Positions 1 through 9,283 of a DNA stretch of 64,000 nt are shown in pieces (position 1 is the stretch's first letter; the number at the start of each line of letters is the position of its first letter). Source of the DNA: Sneathiella sp. HT1-7 (GTDB taxonomy: Bacteria; Pseudomonadota; Alphaproteobacteria; Sneathiellales; Sneathiellaceae). Location of the stretch: NCBI RefSeq assembly GCF_020731145.1, contig NZ_JAJFZN010000002.1, positions 310,001 through 374,000 of the forward strand, written 5' to 3'. Position numbers and translations under genes: made by a program. Under the pieces are notes generated by a model. The model did no database searches and was not told the origin of the DNA. It saw only the letters and a list, made by a program, of their open reading frames with translations.

Positions 1-3000
1 CCGCTCGCTTTTCAGCAATTTCTTCGGAAATGCCCGCTTTCACGAGTTTATCTTTATCAGCACGGACATGCGCGGCGAGGGGGTTGGTTTTTTCGTCTTC
101 ATCCAATGCAGCGACGGCCCTAACGGCACTATCAAAAAGTGCCATCTGCTGCGGGAAGGCATCGCGGAAAAAGCCGGAAATGCGCAGCGTTACGTCAACG
201 CGGGGCCGATCCAGCAACTCCGTGGACATGATCTCAAATCCAGTGACCCTGTTGGATGCCTTATCCCATGTTGGTCGAACGCCCATCAGTGCAAGAGCCT
301 GAGCAATATCATCCCCGCCGGTTCTCATGTTGGACGTACCCCATGCACTTAGGATCATCGTCTTTGGCCATGCACCATTTTCCTGCCGAAAGCGATCAAC
401 AAGAAGTCCTGCGGACTTCCAGCCCAGCAACCAGGCTGTCGGGGTCGGGACTGCGCGACTATCGACGGAATAGAAGTTTTTCCCCGTCGGAAGCACATCA
501 TTCCGGCCACGCGTGGGCGCACCGGAAGGTCCGGGCTCAACAAACTGTCCGTTCAACCCTTTAAGAAGGCCGGCTAACTCCGCCTTGCCGCTGGTTTTGA
601 CGGTCGGCCGCAGATGATTCTCAAGGCCATTCAGCACCGTCTTTGTCCGATGCCAACCTTCTTCGGGAGACGTCTCACCAGATACAAGAGCGGCGGCAAG
701 CTGTTCGATCCGTTCCACAGTATCGCCGTTGGATCGCCAGGTTCCCTCAAAGTCTAGAGCTTCAGGGCGGGCGCCATCCCATTCTGCGCCCATCTCGCAA
801 TCGAGAGGATCGAAATCCTCCAGCAAATTAAGATCCAGCGCGATGCTGCGGATAAGGGAGGCATTCGCGCCGTCGCCATCTCCGCGTGGAATGCGTAGGA
901 GCGCGACCAGCAGATCGGTGAGCTGTCGACCGGACGGAGATTTTCCGAAAATATGAAGGCCATCGCGGATTTGCAGCTCCTTCAATTCGCACAGATAATT
1001 ATCGAGCTTGGTAAGTCGTTCATCTTCTGGCTCGTCAGGAGCAATTCCACAGTCAATATTGATGCCCGACATCTCTGTCAGTTCAAGAATTTGCTCCCGC
1101 AGCAGGGCGATGCGCCGGGGATCGACGCCGGCGGCTTCATAATATTCATCGACAAGTCGTTCCAGATCAGCAAGCGGGCCATAGCTTTCCGCACGGGTCA
1201 TGGGCGGCGTCAAATGGTCGATAATGACGGCACTGGCGCGACGCTTCGCCTGCGTTCCCTCGCCAGGATCATTCACGATGAAGGGATAGAGATGCACTGT
1301 CGGGCCAAAAACAGCCTCGGGGTAGCACTCACGGGAAAGCGCAACGGATTTGCCCGGCAGCCATTCCAAGTTGCCGTGTTTCCCCATATGGACAACGGCG
1401 TGAACCTGTTCTTCCTCTCGAAGCCAGGCATAGAAGGCGAGATATCCGTGCGGGGGAACGAGGTCCGGGTCATGATAGCTCGCTGTCGGGTCGATATTAT
1501 AGCCGCGTGCGGGCTGGATGCCGACGATCACATTGCCGAGTCGACGGGCTGCGAGGAGAAACTGCTCCCCTTCGATGAACGGATCACTTTCCGGGTCGCC
1601 CCATCTTTCGATGATTTCGTTTTGCAGCTTTTCTGGTAAGGTCCTGAAGTATTCGCGATAGCGGGAGAGGGGATAGGCAATGCCGTTTTCCCTTTTTGCC
1701 TTCTTGTCTCGGTCATTCGTCGGCCCGTCCAGCAAACCCTTTATCAGGGCATTCCCATTCTCGGGAATGCTTGAGACCGAGTATCCTTCGGATTGCAACG
1801 CATTCAGGACTTCGATGGAACTCGCGGGCGTATCAAGGCCAACGCCATTTCCGATCCGGCCGTTCTTGTTGGGATAGTTCGCAAGGATCAGTGCGATTTT
1901 CCGGTTCGTCCGCTGCGTGTTGCGCAGCCGCGTCCAGTTTGCCGCAAGATCGGCAACGAAATCCACTCGGTCCTGCACAGGTTTATAGGTGATAATATTC
2001 GTTTGTGTCGCCTCGTCATATCCACCGTCGGCCTTAAACGAAACGGCACGCGAGAGAATTCGTCCATCTACTTCGGGTAAGGCGACATTCATGGCTATAT
2101 CGCGGGAGGAAAGGCCGGTGACACCTTCCTTCCAATGGTCTTCATTGCCGCCAGAAAAAATCACCTGCAGAATTGGGCAATCAGCGGCGTCAAAGGGAGT
2201 GGATTTTCTCGCTCCACCGGGGCTGGAAATAGCGAAGCCAGTGGCATTCAACAACACAGACGGCGGTGCTTCGGCTAGTAGATGTTCGACAATCTCCGCC
2301 GAAACTGGATCCTTCAGGCTGGAGACGAAAATGGGAAGCGGGTTTAGTCCACGGCTTGAAAGGGCTTCGATCAGGGCATCCACCGGGGCTAGACTATTCG
2401 CTTGATACAGCGCACGGTAAAAAATAATGCCGGTAACTGGTGTATCTTCCTTCCAGTGCCGCCGAATATCCGCCATGCTCAGTTGTGTCTCATTCGGCCA
2501 GTACAATCCAGCCTTTAACAGCGGCTTGGGTTCGCGCCAATCGGTTTCATGATCCAGTAGATACGCACTATAATCCAGAAAACCTGAGTAATTCTCTTCA
2601 CCGCCTTCAACAAGATACCGCCAGAGCCGATGGGCTGTCCCATGCGGAACGGTATTGAGGGCGGCGAGTTCTTCATCCGGTTGATCATCCCCCGGCAGGA
2701 AAGCAAGCATAATTCCTTTTGCGCGACAGCATTCGGTGATTTTTTCCACCGCATAGGGCCAGTAGCCGATTCCGCCCAACAGGCGGACAACCACCAGCTT
2801 TGCGTTGGCAATCATATCCTCAACATAGATATCGACGGAAAGATTGTGGGACAGCTGCATTGTATTGGCAAGCCGGAGGGATGGCGCGCGTTCACACGCC
2901 TTCTGGCTCAGTGCCAGGCTTGACAGCTCCGTATCCGCCGCGGACAGAAAAATGATATCACCCGGCACCTGTTCGAGATCAACCGCTTCCGATCCATCAG

Positions 3001-3034
3001 CAATGCCGCCGGGTATGGCCGCCAGAAGATGCAT
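1..3034 (-). CDS. cobN: Cobaltochelatase subunit CobN (partial, C-terminus beyond the window)
   Basis: Large subunit of the aerobic-pathway cobaltochelatase, which inserts Co2+ into hydrogenobyrinic acid a,c-diamide with CobS and CobT in the cytoplasm. I read one uninterrupted minus-strand frame of about 1011 codons from the ATG at 3034 (MHLLAAIPGG) to the left edge, where the gene is cut. The family hallmark HMGKHGNLEWLPGK is encoded around 1345-1395, and SAWGTSNMRTGGDDIAQAL lies near the left end. Full-length CobN is usually about 1200-1300 residues, so roughly 200 or more are missing. It starts one base after the cobW stop (3036-3038), so the two are almost certainly cotranscribed and under the upstream cobalamin riboswitch. 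Magnesium chelatase subunit H is a distant homologue, but the cobW neighbour and riboswitch favour CobN. Confidence 0.95.
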   Translation of the reverse strand, partial: MHLLAAIPGGIADGSEAVDLEQVPGDIIFLSAADTELSSLALSQKACERAPSLRLANTMQLSHNLSVDIYVEDMIANAKLVVVRLLGGIGYWPYAVEKITECCRAKGIMLAFLPGDDQPDEELAALNTVPHGTAHRLWRYLVEGGEENYSGFLDYSAYLLDHETDWREPKPLLKAGLYWPNETQLSMADIRRHWKEDTPVTGIIFYRALYQANSLAPVDALIEALSSRGLNPLPIFVSSLKDPVSAEIVEHLLAEAPPSVLLNATGFAISSPGGARKSTPFDAADCPILQVIFSGGNEDHWKEGVTGLSSRDIAMNVALPEVDGRILSRAVSFKADGGYDEATQTNIITYKPVQDRVDFVADLAANWTRLRNTQRTNRKIALILANYPNKNGRIGNGVGLDTPASSIEVLNALQSEGYSVSSIPENGNALIKGLLDGPTNDRDKKAKRENGIAYPLSRYREYFRTLPEKLQNEIIERWGDPESDPFIEGEQFLLAARRLGNVIVGIQPARGYNIDPTASYHDPDLVPPHGYLAFYAWLREEEQVHAVVHMGKHGNLEWLPGKSVALSRECYPEAVFGPTVHLYPFIVNDPGEGTQAKRRASAVIIDHLTPPMTRAESYGPLADLERLVDEYYEAAGVDPRRIALLREQILELTEMSGINIDCGIAPDEPEDERLTKLDNYLCELKELQIRDGLHIFGKSPSGRQLTDLLVALLRIPRGDGDGANASLIRSIALDLNLLEDFDPLDCEMGAEWDGARPEALDFEGTWRSNGDTVERIEQLAAALVSGETSPEEGWHRTKTVLNGLENHLRPTVKTSGKAELAGLLKGLNGQFVEPGPSGAPTRGRNDVLPTGKNFYSVDSRAVPTPTAWLLGWKSAGLLVDRFRQENGAWPKTMILSAWGTSNMRTGGDDIAQALALMGVRPTWDKASNRVTGFEIMSTELLDRPRVDVTLRISGFFRDAFPQQMALFDSAVRAVAALDEDEKTNPLAAHVRADKDKLVKAGISEEIAEKRA

Positions 3035-3035
3035 G

Positions 3036-4064
3036 TTAGCCCTTTATTATTTTGGTGATGGTGGACTGATCCATATCGTGCTCGCCAATTATCACGAGCT
3101 TGCTGATACGTTTCTCATCGGCGGCCCATTCCCGATCATAATAGTGCTGTAACCGACTGCCGACGCCCTGCAGAACGAGCCGCATATCCTTGTCCTTCAC
3201 GGTAAGGAAACCTTTCACCCTCAAAATATCTTCCGCGGCGATGGCCTTTTCCAGCTTGGCAATCAGTGTTTCTGGAGATGTGATCTCCCCGACCTCCAGA
3301 ACAAAACTGTCAAAGTCGTCATGCTCATGGTCATCGGCATCATCATGAACCGACGGGCGCGCGTCTAGATCATCCTCTGCCGCCGCACCAAGACCCAGCA
3401 GAACCCGAGCGTCCAGCTTACCATGGCTCGTCTGGAGCATTTTCACCTGTGGACGGAGACGATCCTTTAGTCCGGCGGTGGCCGAGGAGAGTTCCTCATC
3501 TGCAAGCATGTCCGCCTTGTTGAAAATGATCATGTCGGCGCAATTGATCTGATCATCGAACAGCTCTTCCAGCGGGCTGTCATGATCCAGCATTTCGTCA
3601 GCTTCCCGCTGGGCCTGCACGGCGTCGGGGTTAGCGGCAAACAACCCATCACGATAGGCCGGGCCATCAATCACGGTAACCACTCCGTCGACTGTTACTT
3701 GCGTGCGCACTTCGGGCCATCCAAAGGCCCGGACAAGCGGTTTTGGAAGTGCAAGGCCAGAGGTTTCGACAATAATATGATCGGGGCGATCTTCGCGGCT
3801 TAGTATTTTCTGTATGGTGGGGAGGAAATCATCGGCAACCGTGCAACAAATACAGCCGTTGGCAAGCTCGACAATGTCTTCTTCCGTGCAGTTTTCATTG
3901 CCGCATCCCTTGAGGAGGTCCCCGTCGACGCCAAGGTCGCCGAACTCATTGATGATAAGTGCCAATTTTCGGCCCTCCGAATTTTCGATTAGGTGGCGGA
4001 TCAGGCTGGTCTTGCCCGCGCCAAGGAAACCGGTGATAACGGTTGCCGGTATTTTCTCACTCAT
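3036..4064 (-). CDS. cobW: CobW family GTPase, cobalamin biosynthesis
   Basis: A G3E-family P-loop GTPase of 342 aa, thought to deliver or handle cobalt for cobaltochelatase. The Walker A motif GFLGAGKTSL is at residues ~12-21, the family metal-binding motif GCICC at ~70-74, and the base-recognition NKAD at ~182. A His/Asp-rich stretch (HDDADDHEHDDFDSF, ~240-255) precedes the C-terminal CobW_C domain and could bind metal. The ATG at 4064 is preceded by GGAG at a suitable distance. The gene is first in an operon with cobN, one base apart, and a cobalamin riboswitch lies in its leader. Related COG0523 proteins serve Zn2+ or nitrile hydratase, but this context makes the cobalt role the likely one. 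Confidence 0.95.
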   Translation of the reverse strand: MSEKIPATVITGFLGAGKTSLIRHLIENSEGRKLALIINEFGDLGVDGDLLKGCGNENCTEEDIVELANGCICCTVADDFLPTIQKILSREDRPDHIIVETSGLALPKPLVRAFGWPEVRTQVTVDGVVTVIDGPAYRDGLFAANPDAVQAQREADEMLDHDSPLEELFDDQINCADMIIFNKADMLADEELSSATAGLKDRLRPQVKMLQTSHGKLDARVLLGLGAAAEDDLDARPSVHDDADDHEHDDFDSFVLEVGEITSPETLIAKLEKAIAAEDILRVKGFLTVKDKDMRLVLQGVGSRLQHYYDREWAADEKRISKLVIIGEHDMDQSTITKIIKG

Positions 4065-4195
4065 ATCATTACTCCGGGGGAAAATGTCGCGCAGGCCAAA
4101 GGGTTGGCCGGGCAGGGGCGTTTGGAATTAGGGTGCGGATTTCGCAATGTCATTACGCTCATCATGATCCTCCGTCATGCAGCAGAAATTGATAC

Positions 4196-4350
4196 AGTTG
4201 ATGGCAGGTCTCCTGGCTTGCGAATGGCACCGGCACTTACCTTCCCGATTGTCTCAGTGGTTTTTTGTGCAGGCTAGTCGCATACAGTTGCGGGGACAGC
4301 CGCGGCATTGACCCATGGATCGCACCGCATTCCCTTATAATCCCTGATTG
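4196..4350 (-). promoter_or_regulatory. Cobalamin (AdoCbl) riboswitch
   Basis: Read on the minus strand, the leader of cobW contains the conserved blocks of the cobalamin riboswitch in order: GGGAATGCGGTGCGA (4320-4334), CCGCGGCTGTCCCCGCAACT (about 4284-4303), GCCTGCAC, CCACTGAGAC, GGGAAGGTAAGTGCCGG, and finally the B12 box AAGCCAGGAGACCTGCC (4203-4219). Its 3' end is about 135 nt upstream of the cobW start. No T-run terminator is visible between them. A short hairpin (GGCCAAAGGGTTGGCC, 4094-4109) sits just upstream of the cobW ribosome binding site, so control of translation seems more likely than attenuation; that part is inference. Confidence 0.93.
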
Positions 4351-4659
4351 GGAACCATCGGAGCGGACGCTACGGCGGAAAGCGTTGCCTGTCAATCCAT
4401 TGACGGTGCTTTTATCGATTTGCCCAATGGTCCGGGCTTTTTTAGGATGCCCCCTCGACCGGCTTCCGTTCAGAGTAGTCCAAAACAGAGCCCCCGGTGA
4501 TTCTGCGAGACAGAAATCATCAGTCCTGCCAACGATATTGAGATCCATCTCATTTAGTATTGGAAATGGCGTAATTATTCGAACTCGGCATCCCTTAAAC
4601 TGCTTCGTGATTGCAGAATGCAGTTTGTTTTCGCAAATTTATCCTGTAGTTTCTTTGCC
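4351..4659. other. Intergenic region between the riboswitch and the MlaF-like gene
   Basis: About 300 bases between two divergent transcription units. It should hold the promoter of the riboswitch-cobW-cobN unit on the minus strand and the promoter of the ATPase gene on the plus strand. Short open frames cross it on both strands, but none has a convincing ribosome binding site or recognisable product. I see no RNA gene, repeat or terminator here. Confidence 0.5.
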
Positions 4660-5448
4660 ATGGCGGAAACAGCGAAAAATAAAATTGTCGTCAAGGACCT
4701 GTATAAGAGCTTTGATGGCGTTCAGGTTTTGAACGGCATAAATCTTGAGGTGAAAGCTGGCGAGATTCTAACTTTGATTGGGCCGTCAGGCGCTGGCAAG
4801 ACGTTGACGCTGAAATGCATTCTCGGATTGATCAAACCCGACAGTGGCTCGATCCTCCTCGACGGGAAAGAAGTTAGCGATATGCCGGAGAAGGACCGGA
4901 TGGAATTTTTCCGAAAATTCGGTATTCTGTTTCAGCGTTCGGGATTGTTCGACGGCCTTCGGGTCTGGGAGAACATCGGCTTTCGCCTGAATCAGCAATC
5001 CGGTGTGAACAAGCAGGATGTCAAGGCAATGGCCATCAAGAAGCTGCGCTCTGTCGGACTGTCGGCGGATGTAGCTGACTTATTCCCGTCGGAACTCTCC
5101 GGCGGTATGCAGAAACGTGTTGGGTTCGCCCGTGCAATAGCCGGGGATCCTCCGATCCTGTTTCTGGATGAGCCAACTGCCGGGCTCGATCCGATAATGA
5201 GCAATGTCATCAATGATCAGATTTTCAATAACGTTCGTGAACTCGGCAGTACAGTTATGGCGATAACCAGTAACTTGCTGACAGCACGTATTATTTCCGA
5301 CCGCATCGCCATGCTGCATGAGGGACGCGTTGTCTGGACGGGCGACGTCCGTGAAGCGGGGCATACGGATGATCCATATGTGTCGCAGTTCTGGAATAAG
5401 CGAAAAGATGGACCAATTCAGATGTCGGTTTCGACTGTTTCAGCCTGA
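4660..5448 (+). CDS. ABC transporter ATP-binding protein, MlaF-like
   Basis: A single-domain ABC ATPase of 262 aa. Walker A GPSGAGKT (~39-46), signature LSGGMQKR (~146-153) and Walker B ILFLDEP (~166-172) are all intact. The sequence around them (GLDPIMSNVINDQI) resembles MlaF/Ttg2A, the ATPase of the MlaFEDB system that moves phospholipids between inner and outer membrane. The frame is open further upstream to 4618, but the ATG at 4660 (MAETAKNKIV) fits the family start better; neither start has a strong ribosome binding site. No MlaE permease or MlaD lipid-binding gene lies next to it, so its partner must be encoded elsewhere or differ. Assignment to the MlaF subfamily is by sequence feel; the ATPase call is certain. 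Confidence 0.85.
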   Translation: MAETAKNKIVVKDLYKSFDGVQVLNGINLEVKAGEILTLIGPSGAGKTLTLKCILGLIKPDSGSILLDGKEVSDMPEKDRMEFFRKFGILFQRSGLFDGLRVWENIGFRLNQQSGVNKQDVKAMAIKKLRSVGLSADVADLFPSELSGGMQKRVGFARAIAGDPPILFLDEPTAGLDPIMSNVINDQIFNNVRELGSTVMAITSNLLTARIISDRIAMLHEGRVVWTGDVREAGHTDDPYVSQFWNKRKDGPIQMSVSTVSA

Positions 5449-5532
5449 ATTTCCGTTATTTGGTGATCACGTAAAACATCCTGAAAGCGTCTAGTTTGGG
5501 CTTTGTTAGCGAGTCAAATTAGCGTGGTTTCC

Positions 5533-6273
5533 ATGAATGATGGCAAAAGTGACAGCCTGACAGCTTCAGATTTATTGACGCCACGGGACAATCTGCCGTG
5601 GCGCAAAGAAGAGCAGGCTCTGACCCGCTGGGTGCGCCCCTTTATAATAGATAACGCGGTTACACGGACGCATTGCACGTCAGTATTAACACAGGAAAGA
5701 AGGGAGCGAACACTCCTTCGGGATTCCGTTGAAGGGGAACTCGCGCGGCTGTCTTCAGTTAAGCAACGCTTCTGGATCGCTGAGTATAGATTTCTTGAAA
5801 AACTGCTGTTGTTCAGACAGCTCGTGACTTATGCGCCGTCTTTTCTGAACCTCTCGCATATCATGCCAAAAAAGCTGATTTATTGCAGACGGATGGTGGT
5901 GCGGTCATACCTTGAACAGAGTTCTCTTCCTAATACGCCCTTTGTCGAAAAGCTGTGTAGGCAGTTTGTGCGCAGTTGCGTGTTCTTCTATCCGGCGGAA
6001 AAACTCATCGAGGCAAGCGATAAATTCATATGTCTAGCTGGGAAATCAGCGGATCAGTCAAGAGCGGCGAACCGGCAACGGATTGCCATGGAGTTGCGTG
6101 CACTTCAATTGATGAGTGATCGGGAAATATGCGATCAATTCAGATGCGAGGATGCATATTTGAATGAACTTGCCCTGTTGACCAAGCTCGCGCGCAATTA
6201 TCGCCTGGGCGTTGATGATATTTTTCGGATAACGGCAGACGAAATCAGCAATTTCTGGAATTTTCAGGGCTAA
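5533..6273 (+). CDS. Hypothetical protein, unrecognised
   Basis: I do not recognise this 246-aa protein. It appears soluble and largely helical, with many Arg, Leu and Glu residues, no signal peptide, no membrane segment and no nucleotide-binding motif. The C-terminal third (MELRALQLMSDREICDQF, then LTKLARNYRLGVDDIFRIT) could form helical hairpins. The frame is open from a TTG at 5503, but the ATG at 5533 (MNDGKSDSL) is a more natural start; neither has a clear ribosome binding site. It lies 84 bases after the MlaF-like ATPase and about 115 before the antiporter gene, in the same direction, so cotranscription is possible. The length of the frame and alphaproteobacterial codon usage support a real gene. 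Confidence 0.65.
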   Translation: MNDGKSDSLTASDLLTPRDNLPWRKEEQALTRWVRPFIIDNAVTRTHCTSVLTQERRERTLLRDSVEGELARLSSVKQRFWIAEYRFLEKLLLFRQLVTYAPSFLNLSHIMPKKLIYCRRMVVRSYLEQSSLPNTPFVEKLCRQFVRSCVFFYPAEKLIEASDKFICLAGKSADQSRAANRQRIAMELRALQLMSDREICDQFRCEDAYLNELALLTKLARNYRLGVDDIFRITADEISNFWNFQG

Positions 6274-6387
6274 AAGATGGAAATGATGCAGAAAACATGC
6301 CGTTGAGCGATGCGTGCCTTGCGCTTTTTTATCCGTAATCGTACCCTTATTTTTTAACCGCTTTTCTTGCAGGTTTCGCAGCGCACA

Positions 6388-7812
6388 ATGCACCAACTTA
6401 CGGATATTGCCATCATTGCCACGATAGCCCTGATGTTCGGGATGATCATGACACGGCTTAGGCAGCCGGCAATTGTCGGTTACTTGCTAACCGGAATGGT
6501 GCTGGGGCGTTCGGTTTTCGGGTTTGTTGAAGATCGTGAAAATGTTGAAATTCTAGCCGAGCTTGGGGTGTTGCTGCTGCTCTATCTGATCGGGATGGAA
6601 CTCAACCTGAAGTCCTTTATGCGCATCTGGAAAACGGCAATTGGCGGCGTTTTTCTTCAGGTTGCGGTCTCTTATGTTGTCGTCGGACTGATTGCACTTT
6701 TTCTGGATTGGCCGTGGGAATTGACCTTACTTCTGGCCTTCAGCCTGTCGATCAGTTCGACCGCCGTTGCAGTTAAAATTCTCGAAGACATAGGGGAACT
6801 TCACCAGAGGACCGGTAATATCGCGGTGGGTCTTCTCATCGCACAGGATCTTGCGGTGGTGCCGATGCTGCTTATCGTTGGCAGCCTCTCAGGTGAGGCG
6901 TTGAATGTACCCGTACTCCTCTTGACACTCGGACTGGCGGTGGCCTTCCTGATAGGTCTTATTCTCTTCCTGAGCCGCAGGGAACGCATTCACCTGCCAT
7001 TCTTGAAAGCCATTTCCGGTCATGCGGACCTTACGCCCTTGTTCGGGATTGTTTTCTGTCTCGGGCTTGCGGCGATTAGCGGCCTTTTCGGTATGTCTCC
7101 TGCGTTTGGGGCGTTTCTTGCCGGCCTTATCATTGGGAACAGCCAGGAACGAAAAGGTATCGTCGAAGCAACGCAGCCGATCCAGTCGATTTTGCTAATG
7201 ATCTTTTTTCTTTCCATCGGCCTGCTGATAGATGTCACCTATATCTGGCAGAATATTGGCCTTGTCCTGTTGATGCTGCTGCTGGTGATTGTCGGAAAAA
7301 CGGCCATCAATATCGTCATTTTGAGGGTAACGGGCGTTGACTGGCGTTCCGCCTTTATCGCTGGGACCGCATTGGGCCAGGTAGGGGAATTCTCTTTTCT
7401 TCTTATGGCAACGGGGAGCGCAAGCGGCTATGTGTCGCGTGATATCTCTCAGTTGATGATTACGGTGATTGCGCTCAGTCTGATGATCAGCCCGCTCTGG
7501 CTTCTGACGGCCCGGCGCGCGCAGAGCGTTGCAGCCGGTCAGGCCAGCAATTTCCAGGTCTTCTGGAATAAGGCTTACGGTAAGGAGACCTTGGCAGTAG
7601 TTCGCATTTTCAGGGCAACGATAGGATATCTCGGCTCATTAACAGGCGGAACGTCGTCGCAGGCGCAGACCGCGGCCCAAACGGATGCCGGAGAAGTGGC
7701 GTCGCCTTCCCGCGCGGAAGGATCGGAAATCATCATCCAGAGTGAAGATGCTGCATCCTATCAGGCAATTCTGGAAGATGAGCGGGGCAGCGATCAAAAA
7801 GACAAGAATTAG
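6388..7812 (+). CDS. Kef-type monovalent cation:proton antiporter (CPA2 family)
   Basis: An integral inner-membrane protein of 474 aa with about 12 hydrophobic segments covering residues 5-385, followed by a hydrophilic cytoplasmic tail of about 90 residues rich in Ala, Glu and Asp. Family features include an N-terminal RLRQPAIVGYLLTGMVLG segment, LAELGVLLLLYLIGMEL, the SLSISSTAVAVKIL segment and GLLIAQDLAVVPML, which carries the transport-site Asp. GQVGEFSFLL is typical of the last helices. Such proteins exchange K+ or Na+ for H+. There is no full TrkA-N (RCK) domain, so it is shorter than KefB/KefC. The ATG at 6388 (MHQLTDIAI) is chosen over an upstream TTG at 6367. Confidence 0.9.
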   Translation: MHQLTDIAIIATIALMFGMIMTRLRQPAIVGYLLTGMVLGRSVFGFVEDRENVEILAELGVLLLLYLIGMELNLKSFMRIWKTAIGGVFLQVAVSYVVVGLIALFLDWPWELTLLLAFSLSISSTAVAVKILEDIGELHQRTGNIAVGLLIAQDLAVVPMLLIVGSLSGEALNVPVLLLTLGLAVAFLIGLILFLSRRERIHLPFLKAISGHADLTPLFGIVFCLGLAAISGLFGMSPAFGAFLAGLIIGNSQERKGIVEATQPIQSILLMIFFLSIGLLIDVTYIWQNIGLVLLMLLLVIVGKTAINIVILRVTGVDWRSAFIAGTALGQVGEFSFLLMATGSASGYVSRDISQLMITVIALSLMISPLWLLTARRAQSVAAGQASNFQVFWNKAYGKETLAVVRIFRATIGYLGSLTGGTSSQAQTAAQTDAGEVASPSRAEGSEIIIQSEDAASYQAILEDERGSDQKDKN

Positions 7813-7910
7813 TATCGCGTCTTGTCACGTTATGCTGTGATCTATAGATTTCGCCCAAACAGAACCAACACTCAGCATGATCGGTTGACATGAACATAAA
7901 GAGGCAGCCC

Positions 7911-8474
7911 ATGGACCGAATTCAGGAAATTCTCGACTTCTGGTTTTTACCAGAAGGCCATGCGGAATACGGCAAACCGCGCGAGGCATGGTTCAAAAAA
8001 GATGAAGATTTTGACGCGGAAATTCGAGAACACTTCCTTGATGATTTCGAAAAAGCGGAATCCGGTGCGTATCTCGACTGGACGGAAAGCGCTCGCGGTT
8101 CTCTCGCGCTAATCTTGTTGTTCGATCAGTTTACGCGGAATATGTTTCGGGACTCGCCGCGTGCTTTCGATGCTGATGGCAAGGCGAGGGAGATTGCGCG
8201 CCATATGCTCTCTCGCGGGTACTATGATGAACTTGGTGCTGTGCAAAAGCAGTTTGCAACCCTTCCGTTTGAGCATAGCGAGGATCTTGAGGATCAGAAG
8301 CTTTCGATGCAGTTGTTTAAAAAACTTGGTTCGGATGAACTGGTAGATTATGCAGAGCGGCATTATGTCATTATTGAAAAGTTCGGCCGATTCCCGCACC
8401 GGAATGAGCAGTTGGGACGGCAAAACACCGAAGAAGAAGAGGCTTTCTTAAAAGAGCCTAATTCTTCCTTTTAG
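7911..8474 (+). CDS. DUF924 family protein
   Basis: A soluble 187-aa protein of the DUF924 family, a TPR-like all-helical fold found widely in Proteobacteria without a settled biochemical role. The sequence begins MDRIQEILDFWF, the standard start of the family, and contains the conserved LILLFDQFTRNMFRD segment (~64-78) and the C-terminal EKFGRFPHRNEQLGR motif (~165). An in-frame ATG at 7890 exists, but the ATG at 7911 has AAGAGG just upstream and matches the family start. It stands 35 bases before the SDR gene and may be cotranscribed with it. Confidence 0.88.
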   Translation: MDRIQEILDFWFLPEGHAEYGKPREAWFKKDEDFDAEIREHFLDDFEKAESGAYLDWTESARGSLALILLFDQFTRNMFRDSPRAFDADGKAREIARHMLSRGYYDELGAVQKQFATLPFEHSEDLEDQKLSMQLFKKLGSDELVDYAERHYVIIEKFGRFPHRNEQLGRQNTEEEEAFLKEPNSSF

Positions 8475-8508
8475 ATAAACGTCTTAATATAACGAACGGG
8501 AAAAATAC

Positions 8509-9273
8509 ATGGGTCAGTTATCAGATCAGGTTATTATTTTAACAGGTGCCAGTCGGGGTATAGGTGCCGCTGCGGCTTTGGAGCTTGCTGCAAATGGTGC
8601 GAAACTCTGTCTGAGTGCGCGCTCCGCCAGCTCTTGCAGCGGTGTCCTTGAGCAGATCAAGAATTCGGGCGGTGAGGCGTTCGCCGCGAGTTGTGATGTG
8701 TCCGACTATGCAGCTGTTGAAAAAATGACGGCGGAAACGATGGATCGCTTTGGTCGGATCGATGCCTTGGTCAATAACGCTGGCATCGTCGACCCGATTG
8801 GTGCGATCGCGACGAGCGATCCTGACGAATGGGCGCAAAATATTTCGGTTAATCTCGTGGGTGTCTATAACGGGATACGCGCTGTTCTTCCGCATTTCTT
8901 GAAACAGAGTTCTGGGGTGATTATCAACATCAGTTCCGGCGCGGCGCATGGTCCGATGGACGGATGGAGTGCATACTGTTCAGGAAAGGCCGGCGTTTAT
9001 ATGATGACCCGTGCAACAGCGTTGGAGGCTGGCGAAAAGGGTGTTCGTGTATATGGGTTTGCCCCGGGAATCGTCGATACGGACATGCAGGGGGTGATCC
9101 GCGCCTCGGGTATCAATTCGGTCAGTCAAATTCCGCGCGAGAATCTTGCACCGGCTGATGAACCTGCGAAGGCCATTGCCTGGTTGTGCAGTGACGCGGC
9201 CAGTGATCTGGCCGGTCAGGAACTATCGATCCGTGACGAGACACTCCGCAAGAGGATTGGACTTTCTGTCTAA
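8509..9273 (+). CDS. SDR family NAD(P)-dependent oxidoreductase
   Basis: A classical short-chain dehydrogenase/reductase of 254 aa with a Rossmann fold. The cofactor-binding motif TGASRGIG is at residues ~13-20, the NNAG motif at ~87-90, the catalytic Ser in NISSGAA at ~144, and the catalytic Tyr/Lys pair in YCSGK at ~159-163. The substrate cannot be read from sequence; general annotation as a 3-oxoacyl-ACP-reductase-like SDR would be a guess. The start ATG at 8509 gives the expected family N-terminus. The next gene begins 10 bases after the stop, which suggests cotranscription although the products are unrelated. Confidence 0.92.
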   Translation: MGQLSDQVIILTGASRGIGAAAALELAANGAKLCLSARSASSCSGVLEQIKNSGGEAFAASCDVSDYAAVEKMTAETMDRFGRIDALVNNAGIVDPIGAIATSDPDEWAQNISVNLVGVYNGIRAVLPHFLKQSSGVIINISSGAAHGPMDGWSAYCSGKAGVYMMTRATALEAGEKGVRVYGFAPGIVDTDMQGVIRASGINSVSQIPRENLAPADEPAKAIAWLCSDAASDLAGQELSIRDETLRKRIGLSV

Positions 9274-9283
9274 GCCCGCGTCC

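Noticed and set aside
30-2923. Numerous plus-strand open frames opposite cobN
   Set aside because: They are antisense shadows of the continuous minus-strand cobN frame, which carries the conserved CobN motifs.
4237-4732. Open frames on both strands across the riboswitch and its leader
   Set aside because: They overlap a structured RNA element, have no ribosome binding site and show no recognisable protein.
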